DNA of 64,000 nt from Epiperipatus broadwayi (lineage: Eukaryota > Onychophora > Udeonychophora > Euonychophora > Peripatidae). Positions 59,765 to 64,000 of the stretch are shown piece after piece. The translations under genes and the position numbers were made by a program. Position 1 is the first letter of the stretch, and the number at the start of each line of letters is the position of its first letter. The stretch spans positions 2,972,590-3,036,589 of the forward strand of contig JAQFVV010012509.1 in the NCBI GenBank assembly GCA_028023455.1, read 5' to 3'. The notes under the pieces were generated by a model, which searched no databases, was not told the origin of the DNA, and saw only the letters and a program-made list of their open reading frames with translations.

Positions 59765-60770
59765 GTAAGATATAACATTGTTTATACTTTAGTTATTAAA
59801 ATGTAATGTCCCTACAATGAATGTGTCAATGCTATATACTTTCTTTATATTTATTACCAAAAACCAAGTTTTGATAATCTTCTTACTCTCACTCTATTTC
59901 TTGTTCACTATAGTATAATAATCTCTGCTTAATCTATAGCTTGGATGTGGTAGATAATGAGTTGGGATACTCTACAAGAAGTCTTTGGCTACTTGGTCTT
60001 TTTTCTGACAAAAGAAACTAATAAAGAAAATTATACAAGCTATGCAATCAGTTGGCAGCTGGATAGTTATATTTTATTAAATAAGAAAAACAAAACAAAT
60101 AAAACTTAAAGAGTTTATTTATTCTGAATATTAATAATGATATTAATAAAATATTAGTAATTCAACTTGCTAATTGCTAGTTGAGAATAAGATCATTCAG
60201 ATCTCTTTAAATTTCATATCTGCTTAGAGATTAACATCTCCTAAGTGTCTTTAACTCAATAGTTTTGTAACTCTATATTTTTGTAAGCACCCTACTGCTC
60301 ACACACATTAATTTAGAGATAGTCCATTTAGATTTTTAACTAGAGCTCTTTCCATTAGTTTATTTTTATTCTTTTTCACTTTTAATTCTTCTACGGGCTT
60401 TTTATTCAGTTTTTCTAATTTGTATAAGGTCACTTTTCTTTATATGCAAATTAGCTTGTTTCCATTTTCCAGTAATTAGTTTTTTTTTCTGCATAATTAA
60501 TTATATATTTTATTTCTGGAGTATTCTATCTTCTTCACACATCTTTAATAAAGTAAAATATATGTGTATATATAAAACCAAAACTGTCTAACACTATACT
60601 AGCAAAAATAAAAATGCAAAACCATAAAACAATACAATACTAGATTAAATTTTAAAAATTTTACCAAAATCCTTACACAACCATGGTTTCACCTTCTCAA
60701 GTGAAAATCAATCTAAAGGAAAACATATATATACAAACAAACCTTCCCATAACTCACTACAAATTCCACC

Positions 60771-61395
60771 TTCCCTTAATATCAAAAGAAGTCTTCATAA
60801 GATTGATAGCCTCAGAATCAAGGAATTTTATCATCAAAGTCTCCTTTATTCTTCTTTTTAACTCATTCTTTTCATAAAAAAATAACCGAAGCATTGTTAA
60901 ACAGTATTCTATGACCTGTATTCAATTCATGAATATATAAAGCTGAGTTAAGATACTATGTTTAACCCTATTTATATGAACCTTAACCCTTTCATTAAGG
61001 CTAAATTTACTCTGACCTACATAAAATTTACCACAACTACATGGAATTTTATAAACAATACCAGGAATAGACCTACTATCAATAGACTGCTTTGAACCAT
61101 TAAGTAATGAATTCAAATCAGAACCTTTTCCACCTAAAAAATGACAATTCCTATAAACCAAATTATAAATTGATGGTTTAAATGGTAAAGACATATAATC
61201 ATCATCCTTACCAATAAAATTCTTATCATCCAAATCACGACTATAAACATTATTATTAAATACCACTTTTTTAATAAAATCATGATTATAACCCAATTCT
61301 ACATATTCAGCAGCAAATTGACTTCTTTGAATATCAGCATCATTATTAAAATTATTAAGCCTTCTATTCCGACAACAAAAATTCCATAATGACAT
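60771..61395 (-). pseudogene. PLE RT-end/GIY-YIG fragment, left arm
   Basis: Minus-strand frame of 157 codons (60922-61395) with NFCCRNRRLNNFNNDADIQR of the thumb region and the nuclease start GIVYKIPCSCGKFYVGQSKF, then SLNERVKVHINRVKH. The frame breaks near 60958 where one base is lost relative to the right arm, and the remainder (to about 60771) continues in another frame. No reverse-transcriptase catalytic motifs. Confidence 0.8.
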
Positions 61396-62045
61396 GTTGA
61401 ATTTTTGTTGTCGGAATAGAAGGCTTAATAATTTTAATAATGATGCTGATATTCAAAGAAGTCAATTTGCTGCTGAATATGTAGAATTGGGTTATAATCA
61501 TGATTTTATTAAAAAAGTGGTATTTAATAATAATGTTTATAGTCGTGATTTGGATGATAAGAATTTTGTTGGTAAGGATGATGATTATATGTCTTTACCA
61601 TTTAAAGCATCAATTTATACGTGTGCTCTATCCGAATTGTCATTTGTTAGGTGGAATGAAGGTTGCATGGAGGAAAGGTTCTGATTTGAATTCATTACTT
61701 AATGGTTCAAAGCAGTCTATTGATAGTAGGTCTATTCCTGGTATTGTTTATAAAATTCCATGTAGTTGTGGTAAATTTTATGTAGGTCAGAGTAAATTTA
61801 GCCTTAATGAAAGGGTTAAGGTTCATATAAGTAGGGTTAAACATAGGTATCTTAACTCAGCTTTATATATTCATGAATTGAATACAGGTCATAGAATATT
61901 GTTTAACAATGCTTTGGTTATTTTTTATGAAAAGAATGAGTTAAAAAGAAGAACAAAGGAGACTTTGATGATAAAACTCCTTGATTCTGAGGCTATCAAT
62001 CTTATGAAGACTTCTTTTGATATTAAGGGAAGGTGGAATTTGTAG
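61394..62045 (+). pseudogene. PLE RT-end/GIY-YIG fragment, right arm
   Basis: Two plus-strand frames (61394-61684 and 61500-62045) are one coding region broken near 61620-61660. The first holds NFCCRNRRLNNF and DDDYMSLPFKASIY; the second holds KGSDLNSLLNGSKQSIDSRS, GIVYKIPCSCGKFYVGQ, HELNTGHRILF and SFDIKGRWNL followed by a stop. GIY-YIG motif residues are intact. Confidence 0.82.
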
Positions 62046-62106
62046 TGAGTTATGGGAAGGTTTGTTTGTATATATATATATATATGTTTTCCTTTAGATT
62101 GATTTT

Positions 62107-62149
62107 CACTTGAGAAGGTCTATTTGTAGTAGATGAAACCATGGTTGTG
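62107..62149 (+). ncRNA. Hammerhead-like tail structure of PLE, second subfamily
   Basis: CAC (62107-62109) pairs with GUG (62147-62149). Inside: UUGAGAAGG, stem II UCUA/UAGA (62119-62122, 62130-62133), GAAA (62135-62138), stem III ACC/GGU with loop AU, U at 62146. Same non-canonical core as 12996-13039 but with different, still complementary stem II. Confidence 0.5.
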
Positions 62150-62299
62150 TAAGGATTTTGGTAAAATTTTTAAAATTTAATCTAGTATTGTATTGTTTTA
62201 TGGTTTTGCATGTGTATATATATATATATACCATTCCTTTCTCTACTCCAGAAATATGCAATTTTAATTACAAAAGATAATCTTGTAGTTTTTTAGATA

Positions 62300-63260
62300 T
62301 CCATTACTCTCTAACAGGTCTATGAGTTTACTACTTCTTTTCTCTGTTCTGTAGTCCTCCTTCAGTATTGGCTTCGATAGCTTCTTCTTGAACAGGAGAG
62401 CTAATTGGAATTTTTAATTCAGTTTCATTAGAAATAGTTTGCTTTTCCTTCTCTGACTTCGGAATAATCACTGTCTTCTAACGGTTCTATTCTCCATTCT
62501 TTAATATGGATAATATGACATATAAATACTCTGCTGTCTTTTAACCTTATTTTATGTATTTGTTCAGAAACTATTTTTATAATTATTTCCAGTAGCCAAT
62601 TATTATATTTTTATTCCATTCACTTTGGTTCCTGATAAATTTTACTTTTTTTCAAATAGTCATTTTTCTTTCTTCTTTTATTTGGAAGTAATATGTACAA
62701 GTGTAATCCGCGAGAATTTTTTTTTTGTGACCACACTGGGTGTAAAATGCTGATAAAACATAGCAGCAGTAATTGCTTCTTGTATGCCAGCATATTCCTC
62801 CTTGTTTAATATATTTTTTAGCTGTTGTACTGTTTTCTCCCCTATTCAGCTAGTTTGTGAGTGATAAGCTGTTCCGTTAGCTGTTACTATAATCTCTGGA
62901 TAACTATGCACCGCAAAGACTTTATTCAAAACTTTTACTACACTTTCTGTTACTTGTGCCATTTATTACATGATATTCAACCAATTTTGAATATACATCT
63001 ATGGCTACAATGAATATTTTTTCATGAAATAGTCCTGCATGGTCTAAATAGACTCACTGCCAAGCTTCTATAGCCTTCAGGCCAGGACTTAAATTTCTTA
63101 GCCAGTAAATTTGCTGTGCTTTGACATGCTTGGCACTTTTTCATGTTTGTTCAATGTTATTGTTCAACTCTGGCCACCAAACATGTGAGTGTGCTAGCTC
63201 CTTCATCCTAATGATACCAGGATGTCTCTATTGAAACAGTAAGGTCTGCTTTGCAGATCT
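62300..63260 (-). pseudogene. Ty3/Gypsy integrase and pol C-terminus remnant
   Basis: From right to left the minus strand encodes HPGI(I)RMKELAHSHVWWPELN (zinc-binding end and WWP block), a CQACQ-like zinc segment and YLDHAGLFHEKIFIVAIDVYS with the first catalytic Asp of the core. A degraded second block lacks an intact D-N-G, then IGEKTVQQLKNILNKEEYAG and AITAAMFYQHFTPSV follow. Stops and shifts throughout. The far end (62300-62500) resembles the acidic pol tail. It may belong to the same family as 29020-31280, but the two are 31 kb apart and not one element. Confidence 0.75.
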
Positions 63261-64000
63261 TCGTTTCACCTTTTCTCACCTACTTCCTACCCTCATACCT
63301 TAGTTTGAACCCTAATCTATCGTAGTGTGTCTGCAATACACTTATATACCGAAAATCCCGCCTAATGTTAAACCACGAGCACAATGCTCGTATTTTATAT
63401 ATAACTTATTCCCAAATAAAATATTATGAATTATGTATTTGTTCACATAATTTACATTTATCAAAAGTAAGTTATATAAGTCGTAATGGCACACACACTA
63501 TGATACCCATTTTAAAACATATCAAAATTATAAATTGTTAGTTATTTTGTTTGGATCTATTTACAAATATATTACCGTCGTAATATATTTTGATTTAAAA
63601 TAAAATGCATTTAGTAAATATTCGTTTAGTGGATAGATTCAAATATTACAATTTAAAATAAAATAATTTTCGTTTTATTTAATAAAAATCATCCCAAATA
63701 TTTCTGTTAAAATAAATGAGGGACAATAGTTTAATTATATAAGTTTATCTAAAAACAGCAGCTGTCCACTTAAGTTTTCTTTAATTAGTAGCAGTAATTT
63801 TAATTAAATCTAGTTTGTAATTCGAATGTCGACGGGGAAGTTAATAAAAGAAATTAATTAATGTTGAATTCCTTTAGACATTCGGATAGATTTAATTACA
63901 GCAGATAAGTCCAATAATTTTGTACGTTCCAGGACAAATCTATTGTTAAATTTTACTATAAAAAGGATGTTTTTCTTTTGTTCTCCATTCTAAGCTTTTA
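63260..64000. other. AT-rich end of window, possible LTR-like promoter
   Basis: No gene. ACTATAAAAAGGATG near 63955 resembles a TATA box and follows the upstream side of the minus-strand Gypsy remnant; insufficient to call an LTR. Confidence 0.25.

Larger units (their letters stand above)
60575..62209. mobile_element. Penelope-like element, head-to-head pair 3 (second subfamily)
   Basis: Exact 13-bp direct repeat ATGTGTATATATA at 60562-60574 and 62210-62222 (low complexity, but exact at both edges). Left extension of 40 nt (60575-60614), minus-strand copy to about 61395, plus-strand copy from about 61394. The protein is clearly diverged from pairs 1 and 2, so two PLE lineages produced the same head-to-head architecture. 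Confidence 0.87.

Overview
This is a very AT-rich metazoan genomic window, most likely from an invertebrate. I cannot name the species from sequence alone. Evidence for an animal nuclear genome: one ciliary gene in short exons with GT-AG splice sites and introns up to 13.6 kb, and intronic debris of Penelope-like, Ty3/Gypsy, RTE, hAT and piggyBac elements. I see no prokaryotic gene structure, rRNA or functional tRNA gene.

The only host gene I can support is MKS1 (Meckel syndrome 1, B9-domain protein of the ciliary transition zone), on the + strand. Ten internal exons run from 8575 to 59764. Their phases join without a break over 708 nt (about 236 codons), covering the region before the B9 domain, the B9 domain itself and the start of the C-terminal tail. 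The 5' exons should lie in or before 1-8574 (none found) and the last exon(s) beyond 59764, probably outside the window.

Nearly everything else is mobile DNA in the introns and flanks. (1) Three Penelope-like element (PLE) insertions, 11174-13090, 16962-19187 and 60575-62209, are each a head-to-head pair of 5'-truncated copies whose reverse transcriptase/GIY-YIG reading frames point outward. (2) Many short foldback elements of about 180-600 bp are present: families here called A, B, C, D, E and F. (3) Degraded pieces: hAT (5524-6900), RTE tails (7290, 51640, 54366), a Gypsy gag-pol (29020-31280, -) and a Gypsy integrase (62300-63260, -), a piggyBac fragment (42868-43125), tRNA-derived SINE-like copies and tandem repeats.

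The main discovery is that the PLE pairs and the small foldback elements share one insertion signature. Twelve insertions are flanked by direct repeats of 13 bp (eight are exactly 13; in a few the match runs on by 1-4 bases), and all those resolved have inverted arms plus a one-sided extension of roughly 20-50 nt. At least three foldback families (A, B, C) carry hammerhead-ribozyme cores. In A and C the whole fold can be drawn, including an extended stem I with an internal loop and the NUH cleavage triplet. The PLE tails, and foldback family F, carry a related but non-canonical CUUGAGA...GAAA structure. The simplest reading is a large population of short, non-autonomous, ribozyme-bearing foldback retroelements mobilised by PLE machinery.
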